A stretch of 6,194 nt of DNA from SURF-24 sp964537965 (GTDB taxonomy: Bacteria; Bacteroidota; Ignavibacteria; Ignavibacteriales; SURF-24): positions 1 through 6,194 of the forward strand of contig CAZIDB010000265.1 of assembly GCA_964537965.1 (NCBI GenBank), written 5' to 3'. Position numbers and translations under genes: made by a program. The first letter of the stretch is position 1, and each line of letters starts with the position of its first letter. Positions 6,038-6,194 of the stretch are shown here, in pieces. The notes under the pieces are model-generated. The model saw nothing but the letters and a program-made list of their open reading frames with translations. It made no database searches and was not told the DNA's origin.

Positions 6038-6194
6038 TTACTTGATTAACAACATCTTCCTTGCCTGTACAAATGTACCTGCAGTAATTCTATATATGTA
6101 TGTTCCGTTTGCCAGATCACTTGCGTCAAAGTCTACTATATAACTTCCTGCTGACTGGTTTGTATTAACCAACTCTCTTACTAATTCTCCTGTT
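6038..6194 (-). CDS. C-terminal end of a secreted protein with a type IX sorting domain (runs off right edge)
   Basis: The last 51 codons are visible, ending in TAA at 6040-6038; the first full codon begins at 6193. The residues fit a type A T9SS C-terminal domain: a GELVRELVN strand, QSAGSYIVDFDAS, then DLANGTYIYRI and a final AGTF...ARKMLLIK. These domains direct proteins through the outer membrane by the Por secretion system and are then removed; the functional part of the protein lies upstream, outside the window, so its activity is unknown. Such C-termini typically sit on large exported enzymes, adhesins or repeat proteins. The gene converges on the helicase gene and ends in its own terminator. 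The wording of the domain resembles those I recall from Ignavibacteria and is the best taxonomic clue here. Confidence 0.88.
   Translation of the reverse strand, partial: TGELVRELVNTNQSAGSYIVDFDASDLANGTYIYRITAGTFVQARKMLLIK

Overview
The window is an AT-rich bacterial chromosome fragment, most likely from the Ignavibacteria/Chlorobi side of the Bacteroidetes-Chlorobi group. The main clues are a type IX secretion (T9SS) C-terminal sorting domain of the kind common in Ignavibacteria and Bacteroidetes, a ClpC with a UVR motif, weak or absent Shine-Dalgarno sequences before some genes, and a dispersed-type CATACTGAGCG repeat that I recall from genomes of this group. This assignment is inferred from sequence character and not from a search.

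Layout from left to right. Bases 1-240 (minus strand) hold the first 80 codons of an exported, probably lipid-anchored c-type cytochrome that runs off the left edge. Bases 396-683 (minus) encode a complete 95-aa pterin-4a-carbinolamine dehydratase. Bases 818-3343 (minus) encode a complete 841-aa ClpC AAA+ unfoldase; its frame stays open to 3415, but the ribosome binding site and a good promoter place the start at 3343. These three genes lie head to tail on the minus strand with gaps of 134 and 155 bases, so co-transcription is possible but not shown. Bases 3344-3612 form a 269-base AT-rich divergent control region with a candidate promoter for each side and a 20-base imperfect dyad upstream of the clpC promoter. 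Bases 3613-5613 (plus) encode a 666-aa UvrD/Rep-type superfamily 1 helicase.

The 424 bases between the convergent 3' ends of the helicase gene and the last gene (5614-6037) contain no credible gene. They hold a tandem array of CATACTGAGCG-headed repeats, in 39-base short and 59-61-base long forms, broken by an assembly gap of exactly 100 N, and then a strong intrinsic terminator. Bases 6038-6194 (minus) encode the last 51 residues of a large secreted protein carrying a T9SS sorting domain.

The complete genes are housekeeping functions: protein quality control (ClpC), DNA repair or replication support (helicase) and pterin recycling (dehydratase). I see no pathway linking them and no defence, mobile or otherwise new multi-gene system. 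The least ordinary part is the repeat array with its two unit types and the gap inside it.
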